The position numbers and the translations under genes are program-made. A model generated the notes under the pieces. That model was not told the DNA's origin, did no database searches, and saw only the letters and a list, made by a program, of their open reading frames with translations. Shown piece after piece: positions 24,337 through 32,055 of a DNA stretch of 32,304 nucleotides. Within the stretch, counting starts at the first letter, position 1; each line of letters opens with the position of its first letter. The DNA comes from an uncultured Bacilli bacterium (GTDB lineage Bacteria; Bacillota_I; Bacilli_A; RF39; UBA660), in NCBI GenBank assembly GCA_947589735.1, contig CANQCR010000015.1, positions 1-32,304 on the forward strand, written 5' to 3'.

Positions 24337-25273
24337 TTTTTATTTTTGTAGCCTCTTCCTTTTTTTCATCAATAAATGATTTTAAGAAAGAAATACAATC
24401 ATCACTAACAGAAATACCAGCATTATAGCATGGAGCGTATTTTTTTAAAACAGGATTAAAATCCGTTGTACATAATATATTTATGACTGCTGCTACTTCT
24501 TCGGGATAATCAAGCATTAACTCAGATATGTTATAATCTAATCCCTCAAATTGCTCCGGATGATTTTTAAACTCTAATTGACTATAAGGTATAGCTGGAA
24601 TCCATATTTTTGGATATTCGCTATCAATAACCCCGTTAGGTGAAACAGCAAACGAAGATTCACTATCAATTAGACGTGCCAAGCGAAGCGGAATCAAATC
24701 ATCAAATGATAAATCGCTATATTCAAATAACAAATTACATGAATTACGATCCAATTGATGTGTAAACCAATCAATTACATAAGTAGCAATAATTTGCAAC
24801 TTTAATTCTTCATAATTAGGAATGTCATGTCTACTAAGTATTTCCAATAGTCCTTTAATGGTAAAAGCATTATGCTGACGTGGTAAATCATAAAACAAAT
24901 TGTGCAAAGTTGTTAAATCACAATAATTAAACTCAGAACTTTGAACATTTGGTGATAACAACCCAACCCTTTCTGATAGCATCATTTTATTGGCATGCTC
25001 AACTAAAATAACAGGTTTATATTCAGCTGGCGCTAAATGAAATGAACCACCAACTAGGGAAATAACATCTTTAGATAATAATTCGCCAATAAAGCGTGCA
25101 TCTTTATGAGTTTTAAAGTAATGAACAAAATTATTAACAATATACCAGTCTGGTTTTTCACGATAAAGTTTGTGCGAAATAGCAACGCTTTTTTCAACTT
25201 GAGAAAAAGTTAACCGAGCGGGATTAATTACTCTTTCTATATATTTCCTATTAATATTTATACTATATGTCAT
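24323..25273 (-). CDS. HipA-like kinase-fold protein, second of a pair
   Basis: A 316-residue soluble protein resembling the HipA/CtkA kinase group, which phosphorylates proteins. The catalytic-loop-like segment WFTHQLDRNSCNLLFEY (about 169-185) has Asp 175 and Asn 180 at the D-x4-N spacing of HipA kinases, followed by RLIDSESSF, where Asp 203 would be the metal-binding (DFG-like) aspartate. It shares GLLSPN, HNAFTIK/YNSYTLK and W.PAIPY/W.PAVPY with its neighbour. It starts 24 bases after that gene, behind GAGG. There is no HipB-type DNA-binding partner. It may instead be a substrate-modifying effector, or inactive; the usual HipA N-terminal domain is not evident. Confidence 0.6.
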   Translation of the reverse strand: MTYSININRKYIERVINPARLTFSQVEKSVAISHKLYREKPDWYIVNNFVHYFKTHKDARFIGELLSKDVISLVGGSFHLAPAEYKPVILVEHANKMMLSERVGLLSPNVQSSEFNYCDLTTLHNLFYDLPRQHNAFTIKGLLEILSRHDIPNYEELKLQIIATYVIDWFTHQLDRNSCNLLFEYSDLSFDDLIPLRLARLIDSESSFAVSPNGVIDSEYPKIWIPAIPYSQLEFKNHPEQFEGLDYNISELMLDYPEEVAAVINILCTTDFNPVLKKYAPCYNAGISVSDDCISFLKSFIDEKKEEATKIKSLQF

Positions 25274-25297
25274 ATTTAACCTCTATACTAATTACAT

Positions 25298-26197
25298 TTA
25301 TACTAATTTCATTATTTTTTCTTTTTCTTTAGTTTTTTCTTCAGCCATATGCTTTAAATATCCAAGGGTCGCTTCAGGTAAAATTATTCCTTCATCGCGC
25401 GTTACAAAATTGTCCAAAACATGTTCTATATCAATTGATGTTACCCAATTTAATGCCTCTATAGTAGCTTCAGGGTAATCCAAAAGAAGAGATACAATAT
25501 TAGCATCTAAGCCCTCAAAAAGATAGGGTTCAGATTTAAAGTCTAAATCTTCATATGGCACGGCTGGAACCCATATACCTAAAGTTTCATCATCAAGCTC
25601 ACCATTTCTGTTTATACCAAATGATTGCTCACGATCAAATAACGGGCCAAGTTCTAGCTGATTAGTTTCTTTATTTAAGCGGAAATTATTATTACGTGGG
25701 TTACCATCTAGTTGATGTGTATACCAATCAAATACATATCTTTTTATAATTTCCTTTTCTAGCATACATCTCGTTGGTGCGTCATAATAATAAGCAAATG
25801 TTTCAAAAATCTTTTTCAATGTATAACTATTATACGTTTTGGGGAATGATGGAAGAAGTTTATATAATTCGCATAAATCAAAGTATTGGTATTTATCGCG
25901 ATTTTGAAAATTAGGCGACAAAAGACCCGTATGTTCATTTAAAGTTACGACAGAATAAGTAGCACTTTCAGCACCTAAAGCTTCTGCATAAGCTTGGGAA
26001 AGGCATTCGCAAGCAAGTCTTGCATCATTTCTTTCTTTAAAGAAATTAGCTGTCGAATCAATATAAAACCACGAGTCTTTTTCAATCAACAATGCCTCGT
26101 CAATATCAACATATGTATGAACAACATCACGACTTAATTTACAAATAGGTCCATACTTTTTAATTTTACGAGCATTTAATCTAATACTATAAAGCAT
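25298..26197 (-). CDS. HipA-like kinase-fold protein, first of a pair
   Basis: A 299-residue paralogue of the next gene in the operon. The loop YTHQLDGNPRNNNFRL (about 159-174) has Asp 164 and Asn 169, and ELGPLFDREQSFG carries Asp 188, matching the pattern D-x4-N then LxPLFD of HipA-like kinases better than its partner. The N-terminal lobe shows CECLSQAYAEALGAESATYS and EHTGLLSPNFQ, consistent with an ATP-binding lobe. A run of G before the ATG (GGGGGGTGG) is the ribosome site. No signal peptide. A tandem pair without an antitoxin-like gene is unusual. Function unknown. Confidence 0.65.
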   Translation of the reverse strand: MLYSIRLNARKIKKYGPICKLSRDVVHTYVDIDEALLIEKDSWFYIDSTANFFKERNDARLACECLSQAYAEALGAESATYSVVTLNEHTGLLSPNFQNRDKYQYFDLCELYKLLPSFPKTYNSYTLKKIFETFAYYYDAPTRCMLEKEIIKRYVFDWYTHQLDGNPRNNNFRLNKETNQLELGPLFDREQSFGINRNGELDDETLGIWVPAVPYEDLDFKSEPYLFEGLDANIVSLLLDYPEATIEALNWVTSIDIEHVLDNFVTRDEGIILPEATLGYLKHMAEEKTKEKEKIMKLV

Positions 26198-26223
26198 ACT
26201 TCCACCCCCCTTTTTCTTGGATA

Positions 26224-26254
26224 ATTATATTAACATAATTTTTCAAAAAGTCAA
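26224..26254 (-). promoter_or_regulatory. probable promoter of the HipA-like operon
   Basis: On the minus strand TTGACT (26254-26249), 19 bases, TATAAT (26229-26224). The spacer is longer than ideal. Confidence 0.5.
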
Positions 26255-26399
26255 ATTATAAATCTAAAGCTTTATATTGTAATTTTTTAGCTTATTAAAA
26301 GCGGGGTGGAGCTAATAATCATTCTTTTTGACTATATATTATAAGCTTTTAGCATATATGACGTATTTCATATAGCGTTAATTTATATGATATGAATCT
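26255..26399. other. AT-rich stretch with inverted repeats, no gene
   Basis: I see no coding region. TCATATA and TATATGA (26368-26390) are perfect 7-base arms around GCGTTAATT, close to the motif at 24227-24243. TTATTA/TAATAA arms flank a G-rich AAAGCGGGGTGGAGC near 26290-26320. Confidence 0.5.
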
Positions 26400-26428
26400 T
26401 TGACTTATATACTCATGTATGATAAACT
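26400..26428 (+). promoter_or_regulatory. promoter ahead of a 13-codon frame
   Basis: TTGACT at 26400-26405, 17 bases, TAAACT at 26423-26428 with a TGA extension. It points toward the short frame and proS. Confidence 0.55.
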
Positions 26429-26450
26429 ATAGACACACTGGAGTGATAGT

Positions 26451-26492
26451 ATGGCAAACTATGTGATATATAAACGACCGCAAATAATTTAA
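26451..26492 (+). CDS. possible 13-residue leader peptide or gene remnant
   Basis: ATG GCA AAC begins a 13-codon frame (MANYVIYKRPQII) with GGAGTGA 6 bases upstream and a complete promoter before that. The GGAGTGATAGT leader resembles the one before glyA. It has no known homologue that I can recall. It may be a leader peptide for proS, 128 bases on, or the start of a decayed gene. The AAAAAGCC/TTTTTT stretch near 26518 could act as a weak stop signal. Confidence 0.3.
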   Translation: MANYVIYKRPQII

Positions 26493-26580
26493 TCTTATTT
26501 TAACGCTAAAAATTAGTAAAAAGCCTTTTTTAAAAAGATAAATAACAGTTTTTTTAAAGAAGAAAAAGGTAATTATAGCG

Positions 26581-26586
26581 TATAAT
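26581..26586 (+). promoter_or_regulatory. -10 candidate of proS
   Basis: TATAAT 35 bases before the proS start, directly after TTATAGCG. A -35 is not clear. No T-box signature was seen in the region. Confidence 0.4.
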
Positions 26587-26620
26587 TTAATATATATTTA
26601 TTTGTTTGGAAGGGATTATT

Positions 26621-28060
26621 ATGGCAAAAGAAAAGTTAGTAAAAGATATAACCGCACGTGATGTCGATTTTGCACAATGGTATACCGACGTTGTGAAAGA
26701 GGCCGAATTATGTGATTATACTTCAGTTAAAGGCTGTCTAATTTATCAGCCAAATGGATATGCAATTTGGGAAAATATTCAAAATGCTTTAGATAAAAGA
26801 TTCAAAGAAACAGGAGTTGAAAATGTTTATCTACCTATGTTAATACCAGAAAGTTTACTTCAAAAGGAAAAAGATCATGTTGAAGGATTTGCTCCAGAAG
26901 TTGCTTGGGTTACCAAAGGCGGTAGCGAGGAATTAGAAGAAAGGCTATGTATTAGGCCAACATCAGAAACACTATTTTGTGATCATTGGTCTAAAGTTGT
27001 TAAATCATATCGTGATTTACCAAAATTATATAATCAATGGTGTTCAGTCCTACGTTGGGAAAAAACAACGCGTCCATTTTTAAGATCACGCGAGTTTTTA
27101 TGGCAGGAAGGACATACGCTTCATGCTAGCGCTCAAGAGGCCGAAGAAAGAACACAAATGATGTTAAAAGTATATTATGATTTTGTAACTGAAGATTTAG
27201 CTATTCCACTTATTTGTGGAAGAAAAACGGAAAGTGAGAAATTTGCTGGAGCTAAAGATACCTACACTATTGAGGCCATGATGCATGATGGCAAAGCTTT
27301 GCAGTCAGGAACAAGCCACTTTTTTGGTGATGGTTTCGCTGGGGCATATGGCATAAAGTTTTTAAATAAAGATAACGAATTAGAAGTTCCAAACGAAACA
27401 TCATGGGGACTATCTACAAGAATAATAGGTGCCATTATAATGGTTCATGGCGATGATAGCGGACTGGTATTACCTCCACGAATTGCGCCAACACAGGTAA
27501 TGGTTATTCCTATTGCGCAGCATAAAAATGGAGTCCTTGAAAAAGCTGATGAAATAGTAAATATTGTAAAAAATGCTGGTCTTAAAGTTAAATATGACTA
27601 TTCAGATAAAACGCCTGGTTGGAAGTTTAGCGAACAAGAGATTCAAGGTATTCCTATTAGAATTGAAATTGGTCCAAAAGATATAGAGAACAATCAAGTT
27701 GTTGTTGTTCGTCGCGATACAAGAGAAAAAATTATTGTAGCAATTAATGAATTATGCGAAAAATTGCCACAAATACTTGAAAAGATGCAGAAGGATATGT
27801 ATAATCGTGCCAAAACTTTTCTTGATGAGCATATATATGCTGCTACCACTAAAGAGGAAATGATTGATATATTTAATACTAAACAGGGTTTTGCGAAAGC
27901 TATGTGGTGTGGTAGTAAAGAATGCGAAGAAGAGATAAAGGCTATGACTGGTGGGGCTTCAAGCCGTTGCATACCATTTGATGAAGAACATCTTAGTGAT
28001 AAATGTGTATGTTGCGGTAAAGATGCTAAACATATGGTTTATTGGGGAAAATCTTATTAG
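26621..28060 (+). CDS. proS: prolyl-tRNA synthetase, archaeal/eukaryote-like class
   Basis: A class II aminoacyl-tRNA synthetase that charges tRNA-Pro. The motifs are [20 protein letters not shown] (motif 1 region), RPTSETLF and [20 protein letters not shown] (motif 2), and [13 protein letters not shown] (motif 3). The 479-residue length, the absence of the bacterial editing insertion, and the C-terminal zinc-type domain (CGSKECEE, then CVCCG, ending in VYWGKSY) place it in the archaeal/eukaryote-like group found in some Firmicutes and Mollicutes. I chose ATG 26621 with GGAAGGG 6 bases upstream; a TTG at 26606 is too early. tRNA-Pro(UGG) lies about 1 kb downstream. The stop codon is in the terminator. 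Confidence 0.97.
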   Translation: MAKEKLVKDITARDVDFAQWYTDVVKEAELCDYTSVKGCLIYQPNGYAIWENIQNALDKRFKETGVENVYLPMLIPESLLQKEKDHVEGFAPEVAWVTKGGSEELEERLCIRPTSETLFCDHWSKVVKSYRDLPKLYNQWCSVLRWEKTTRPFLRSREFLWQEGHTLHASAQEAEERTQMMLKVYYDFVTEDLAIPLICGRKTESEKFAGAKDTYTIEAMMHDGKALQSGTSHFFGDGFAGAYGIKFLNKDNELEVPNETSWGLSTRIIGAIIMVHGDDSGLVLPPRIAPTQVMVIPIAQHKNGVLEKADEIVNIVKNAGLKVKYDYSDKTPGWKFSEQEIQGIPIRIEIGPKDIENNQVVVVRRDTREKIIVAINELCEKLPQILEKMQKDMYNRAKTFLDEHIYAATTKEEMIDIFNTKQGFAKAMWCGSKECEEEIKAMTGGASSRCIPFDEEHLSDKCVCCGKDAKHMVYWGKSY

Positions 28061-28075
28061 GATTTTCCTTTTTTT
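28046..28075 (+). terminator. terminator of proS
   Basis: GGAAAATC, loop TTATTAG (with the TAG stop), GATTTTCC, then seven T. Confidence 0.93.
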
Positions 28076-28178
28076 ATGCAATCTTAAAAATCGTGAAAAT
28101 ATGAAAATTTATTAAAATGTTGCAAAACAAAAAGGAAAAGAGAAACTTGCAAATAATAATATAGGTAGGAGGGATTCG

Positions 28179-28922
28179 ATGAAAAATGATATAGAAGCAT
28201 TGTTAAAAGATTTTAATCGCATTAAAAAGATAGGATGGATAGAAAGTATGAGAAAAGGTTCAACTGGGATTGGTTACACATTTGAAACTTTACTGAACAA
28301 AGAAGAAAATAGTCTAGAAATTCCTGACTATGGTTCGATTGAGATAAAAACGAAAAATAAACATAGTAAAATGCCCGTAAGACTATTTTGTGCAACACCA
28401 GATGGTGATGATCTGTTCCCGACCAAAATAATTAGAGAAAACTTTAGCTATCCAAGTAAGAAAGATAAGAATATTGTTGTTTTTAATGGAATCATCAATG
28501 CTAAATCATTTACTAAAATTGGAAATAGATATCTATTTAAGTTAAAAGTAGATCGAATATCCAATACAATAAAATTAATCGTAATAGACATAAACTGCAA
28601 TTTAATATGTGATAATATTTCTTGGAGCTTTGATATGTTAAAAGACAAACTTTCAAGGAAGTTGACTTATCTAGCCATTATAAATGCTGAGCGAAAGTTT
28701 GAGCACAATAAGGTATTTTTTCACTATCAAAATATAGACTTTTACAAGTTAAAAAACTTTGACACTTTTATTTCCTTAGTGGAAGACGGAATTGTAAAAA
28801 TATGTTTTGCTATTGGAACATATAAAAATGGTCCCAATATGGGGAAAACACATGATCACGGGATAATGTTTGAAATAAACGAAGAAGATATTCTGAAATT
28901 ATATGATGTAATATGTGTTTAA
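28179..28922 (+). CDS. MvaI/BcnI-like restriction endonuclease without a partner methyltransferase
   Basis: A 247-residue nuclease-like protein. GSTGIGYTFETLLNKEEN at about 27-44 and PDYGSIEIKTKN at 49-60 match the MvaI/BcnI pattern (G.GyT.E.LLG..EN...PD....E.K); Asp 50, Glu 55 and Lys 57 form the D-x4-E-x-K active site, the same arrangement I recall for MvaI. Known relatives are monomeric enzymes acting on CCWGG or CCSGG; specificity here is unknown. The ribosome site is AGGAGGG. No DNA methyltransferase is within the window, which is atypical for a restriction gene and raises the options of a repair-type or solitary nuclease. It sits between proS and tRNA genes. Confidence 0.82.
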   Translation: MKNDIEALLKDFNRIKKIGWIESMRKGSTGIGYTFETLLNKEENSLEIPDYGSIEIKTKNKHSKMPVRLFCATPDGDDLFPTKIIRENFSYPSKKDKNIVVFNGIINAKSFTKIGNRYLFKLKVDRISNTIKLIVIDINCNLICDNISWSFDMLKDKLSRKLTYLAIINAERKFEHNKVFFHYQNIDFYKLKNFDTFISLVEDGIVKICFAIGTYKNGPNMGKTHDHGIMFEINEEDILKLYDVICV

Positions 28923-28957
28923 TCTAACTAAATAGTGCGACTATATATTTTTAAAGG

Positions 28958-28984
28958 TTGGTTTGGGACATAAGAGGGGTTGCA
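28958..28984 (+). repeat. inverted fragment resembling the tRNA-Pro anticodon arm
   Basis: TTGGTTTGGGAC (28958-28969) and GGGGTTGCA (28976-28984) on the + strand are identical to parts of the minus-strand tRNA-Pro (anticodon arm and the stretch before the T arm), with three extra bases between. It lies about 60 bp from that gene in opposite orientation. Confidence 0.75.
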
Positions 28985-28991
28985 CAACGTA

Positions 28992-29018
28992 ACAAAAAAA
29001 GACTTCATACGAAGTCTT
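28992..29018 (-). terminator. terminator of the Arg-Pro tRNA unit
   Basis: On the minus strand AAGACTTC, loop GTAT, GAAGTCTT, then a T-run. Confidence 0.9.
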
Positions 29019-29028
29019 CAAATACAAA

Positions 29029-29105
29029 TGGTCCGGAAAACAGGATTTGAACCTGCAACCCCTTGGTCCCAAACCAAGTGCTCTACCAAATTGAGCCATT
29101 TCCGG
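29029..29105 (-). tRNA. tRNA-Pro (anticodon UGG)
   Basis: Acceptor arms CCGGAAA and TTTCCGG, T8-G9, D arm starting GCTC, anticodon stem CTTGG/CCAAG with loop TTTGGGA (UGG), T arm GCAGGTTCAAATCCTGT, and an encoded CCA. It reads CCA codons and others by wobble. It is second in the transcription unit after tRNA-Arg. Confidence 0.95.
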
Positions 29106-29108
29106 AAG

Positions 29109-29185
29109 TGGTGCGCCCAGGAGGAGTCGAACCCCCAACCTTTTGATCCGTAGTCAAACACTCTATCCAATTGAGCTATGAGCGC
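29109..29185 (-). tRNA. tRNA-Arg (anticodon ACG)
   Basis: Acceptor GCGCTCA with TGGGCGC (one wobble), anticodon stem TTTGA/TCAAA with loop CTACGGA (ACG, deaminated to ICG for CGU/C/A codons), T arm GGGGGTTCGACTCCTCC, and encoded CCA. Three bases separate it from tRNA-Pro. Confidence 0.95.
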
Positions 29186-29209
29186 ATTGCTTTAACCAAT
29201 ACAAGATTG

Positions 29210-29238
29210 ATTATAGCACAAAATATTTATGTTTGCAA
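29210..29238 (-). promoter_or_regulatory. promoter of the Arg-Pro tRNA unit
   Basis: On the minus strand TTGCAA (29238-29233), 17 bases, TATAAT (29215-29210), starting right after the stop of the zinc-ribbon gene. Confidence 0.8.
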
Positions 29239-29253
29239 TATTTTTTTTAAGAA

Positions 29254-31677
29254 CTAATTGCCAAAAGCCTCAATATTACTTACGCTGTAAGTTGTATCTT
29301 TTTTTGTAGTTGATACAATTGTATTTAATGACTGCAAAACATCATAAGATACTTTTTGTTGACCTGAAATTACAAAACCAATACTATCTTGTGGAGTAAG
29401 TGCAGTATACGCGATTAAGTAATTATGCCCTTGTTTATCAGTTAAATCGTATACAACATAATTTACGTTGTTTATAGATTGTATTCCTTGAGAAACTGTA
29501 AAACCAAGTTTTGTATAACTATTCCGCGTTGTGGTTCGTGTTTTTGATGAACTCAAAGTGGAATATTTTTGATTCAAGCCAATGGAGATTTTGACATTAT
29601 AATTATCAACAGTTGTTACCACTGAACGATTATATATGCTGTAGTCATTTAAACTCATACTATATCCATTAAAAATGAATGTCTTCTTCTCGTTATCTTT
29701 GGCCTTAATTTCATTTTCTAAACTATTTATTTTAACGTTTAATTCTTCTTTATTATCTTCTAATCTACTAATTTTTTTGGTATTATCTTCATTAATTAAC
29801 CAATAATAAACAAGCCATGCAATACTTGCAAGTAACAAAATTACCAATACAAGAATTGGTAAAGACTTGCTAGTCTTTTTATTTTGAGCGACAAATTCCT
29901 CATTCGAAGTCAAATTGGAAGTTTTTTTACCATCATTTGACTCTTCGTGATTATCTTTCTCTTCTTGTTCTGAAACTACCTTTCCTTCCTCTTGTAATTC
30001 TTCTTCAGAATCAGAGGTAGATTTTTCATCTATATCTTTTTGATTATCTTCCTGATGTGTTTTTTCTTCATCAAATAATTCATCAACTGATGGCATAGAA
30101 ATGGTATCAAGCGTTATTTCAGTTTCATCTGCTTTTTCGTTTAATACTTCTTCTGTATCGCCTGATTGATTGTTTTCATCTTGATTGTTTTCTGATTCAT
30201 CATTTTCTTCTTGCAACTCAGGTGTTTCCCCATCTCCTTCATCAGAAGTTTCTTCATCGATACTTTCGTCTAATTGTTCACTATCTACTTCTTCTTTTGA
30301 TGTTTCAGATTCTGAAGTTTCTAAATCTTCTTCGGCAGTAGAATTATCATCAACACTAACATCTTCAGATTTTTCATCTTCGTTAAATTCTTCTTTTGAT
30401 TCATCTTCAGAATCAGAAGTAGATTTTACATCTATTTCTTTTTCATTGTCATCCTGTAATTCTAATACCTCAGTAGAATTTTCTTCTGAAACTTCTTCAT
30501 TTTCATTATTATTTTCTTGACTATCTGACTCTTCGGTTAAATCTTCTACCCTTTTGTCTTCTTCTAAAGAGTTTGTATCATCTAATTCTTCTGACAATTC
30601 TTCAGTAGATTCTTTTTCACTGTCATCTGCTTTAGAATCATTTTCTTCAACATCAGATTCTAAAGTTGAATGGTCTTCCTCTGATGTTTCTTCATGTAGT
30701 TTAGATTCATCAGGATTATCTTCTTTTGGCTCTTCTATGCTATCATCAGCCGAATCTTTACTAACTTGTTCTTCTGGTAATAGCTCTGTTAATTGATCTT
30801 CTGCTGAGGCCATTTGCTTTTCTGGTTCTTCACTAATATCAGAATTATCATTTCCTTCATCATTATTTTCGACTGCTTCGGTATTATCTTCAATATTAGA
30901 TATTACATCATTGTCACCATCATTAGAAAAGTTATTTTCATCGGATTCCGTTTCATTATTTTCGATATTTTTATCTTCATTTTCATTCAAAAGTTCATCT
31001 CCCTGAACTTGATTTTGCTGATCATTAAATGACGCTGAAGATGGTATGGATGCATCAAGAAGATCTTCACTAGTGCTATTATCCTTATTCAATAACAAGT
31101 CATCAACTTCTGATGTAGTTTTTGTAGCAGTTTCTGATTTAGGAAAAATGGTTTCATCTGGCCTAAGTAAATCTGCAACAGCGACGCGATCTGTTTTGTT
31201 ATTATCTTCAGAACTATTTTGTCCTGACAAATAACTTGTCAAAACAGCATTATTATTATCGCCAATTTTAACTTCAGGCTCAGATGATTCGTTTGCTGCA
31301 TCACCATTCATTTCTTTCAAAATATCTGCAACTTTTTTAGAAGATTCAGTTCCCAATGACAAAGTATCCATTGAACCTGGCAACACCTCAACATTAAATG
31401 TTTGCGTATTTTGGTTATATTGATTATCATCATCAGATACATCCTGCAACCCAAAACGACTAGCTTTTTTAGTTAATGCCTCAGCCTCTTCTTTTATTAA
31501 AGCGATTTTACGGATATCAATATTTTCTGTTAATTCTATATTGTGTTTTTCAGCTTCAGTTAAATCTTTATCATTAATTATGTCTTTCTCTTTATGGTCT
31601 CTATCAACAGGTGTACCACAAATACGGCAGAAACGTGCTTTTGCTGGTATATCTGTACCACAATTTTCACATCTCAC
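29254..31677 (-). CDS. zinc-ribbon protein with long acidic disordered region and single membrane helix
   Basis: An ~807-residue protein of unknown function. The N-terminus MRCENCGTDIPAKARFCRIC is a zinc ribbon (CxxC-x12-CxxC). Residues ~60-590 are extremely rich in Glu, Asp, Ser and Asn and are probably disordered, with an imperfect repeat (KSTSDSE twice). A hydrophobic helix follows at ~606-627 (LPILVLVILLLASIAWLV), then a short coiled coil (~632-662) and a C-terminal ~140-residue domain, probably outside the cell, resembling nothing I know. I chose the GTG at 31677 because GGTGA lies 5 bases upstream and zinc ribbons typically begin MRCxxC; TTG 31689 and GTG 31686 are alternatives. It has its own promoter region and is followed by the tRNA promoter. 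Confidence 0.75.
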   Translation of the reverse strand: MRCENCGTDIPAKARFCRICGTPVDRDHKEKDIINDKDLTEAEKHNIELTENIDIRKIALIKEEAEALTKKASRFGLQDVSDDDNQYNQNTQTFNVEVLPGSMDTLSLGTESSKKVADILKEMNGDAANESSEPEVKIGDNNNAVLTSYLSGQNSSEDNNKTDRVAVADLLRPDETIFPKSETATKTTSEVDDLLLNKDNSTSEDLLDASIPSSASFNDQQNQVQGDELLNENEDKNIENNETESDENNFSNDGDNDVISNIEDNTEAVENNDEGNDNSDISEEPEKQMASAEDQLTELLPEEQVSKDSADDSIEEPKEDNPDESKLHEETSEEDHSTLESDVEENDSKADDSEKESTEELSEELDDTNSLEEDKRVEDLTEESDSQENNNENEEVSEENSTEVLELQDDNEKEIDVKSTSDSEDESKEEFNEDEKSEDVSVDDNSTAEEDLETSESETSKEEVDSEQLDESIDEETSDEGDGETPELQEENDESENNQDENNQSGDTEEVLNEKADETEITLDTISMPSVDELFDEEKTHQEDNQKDIDEKSTSDSEEELQEEGKVVSEQEEKDNHEESNDGKKTSNLTSNEEFVAQNKKTSKSLPILVLVILLLASIAWLVYYWLINEDNTKKISRLEDNKEELNVKINSLENEIKAKDNEKKTFIFNGYSMSLNDYSIYNRSVVTTVDNYNVKISIGLNQKYSTLSSSKTRTTTRNSYTKLGFTVSQGIQSINNVNYVVYDLTDKQGHNYLIAYTALTPQDSIGFVISGQQKVSYDVLQSLNTIVSTTKKDTTYSVSNIEAFGN
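30002..30456. repeat. imperfect 53-bp direct repeat in the acidic gene
   Basis: Bases 30002-30054 and 30404-30456 are closely similar and in the same frame; both encode a segment around D-KSTSDSE-E. This points to internal duplication as a way the acidic region has grown. Confidence 0.75.
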
Positions 31678-31773
31678 TGCAATCACCAACCCTTTATTAT
31701 ATACATAAATAATATATCATTTTATGTCAAAACTTACAAGTTTTAATGACATATATTTAAAAATAATTTGCAC

Positions 31774-31801
31774 AAAAAAAGTAGTATAATCAACTACTTT
31801 T
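31774..31801 (-). terminator. terminator of the four-tRNA unit
   Basis: On the minus strand AAAAGTAGT, loop TGATTAT, ACTACTTTT, followed by TTTT. Confidence 0.9.
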
Positions 31802-31811
31802 CAAACCACAA

Positions 31812-31887
<76 letters not shown>

Positions 31888-31892
31888 AAAAA

Positions 31893-31968
31893 TGGCGGTT
31901 CCGACGAGAATCGAACTCGCGATCTTTTGCGTGACAGGCAAACGTGATAACCGCTACACCACGGAACC
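31893..31968 (-). tRNA. tRNA-Asp (anticodon GUC)
   Basis: Acceptor GGTTCCG/CGGAACC with discriminator G, anticodon stem TTTGC/GCAAA and loop CTGTCAC (GUC), T arm GCGAGTTCGATTCTCG, encoded CCA. Confidence 0.96.
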
Positions 31969-31971
31969 ATT

Positions 31972-32048
<77 letters not shown>

Positions 32049-32055
32049 ATCTAAG

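Noticed and set aside
26493-26620. T-box riboswitch before proS
   Set aside because: The conserved T-box antiterminator sequence is absent and the region is too AT-rich and short for the structure.
28179-28922. Complete restriction-modification system
   Set aside because: Only the nuclease-like gene is present; no methyltransferase motif occurs in the adjacent genes.
28941-29138. 65-residue frame on the minus strand
   Set aside because: It runs through tRNA-Pro and its terminator; the tRNA explains the sequence.
30185-30520. Ser-rich open frame on the + strand
   Set aside because: It is the antisense of the Glu/Asp/Ser repeat region of the zinc-ribbon gene; such repeats automatically leave the opposite strand open. 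No ribosome site or promoter was found. The same holds for 30554-30796 and 31046-31234.
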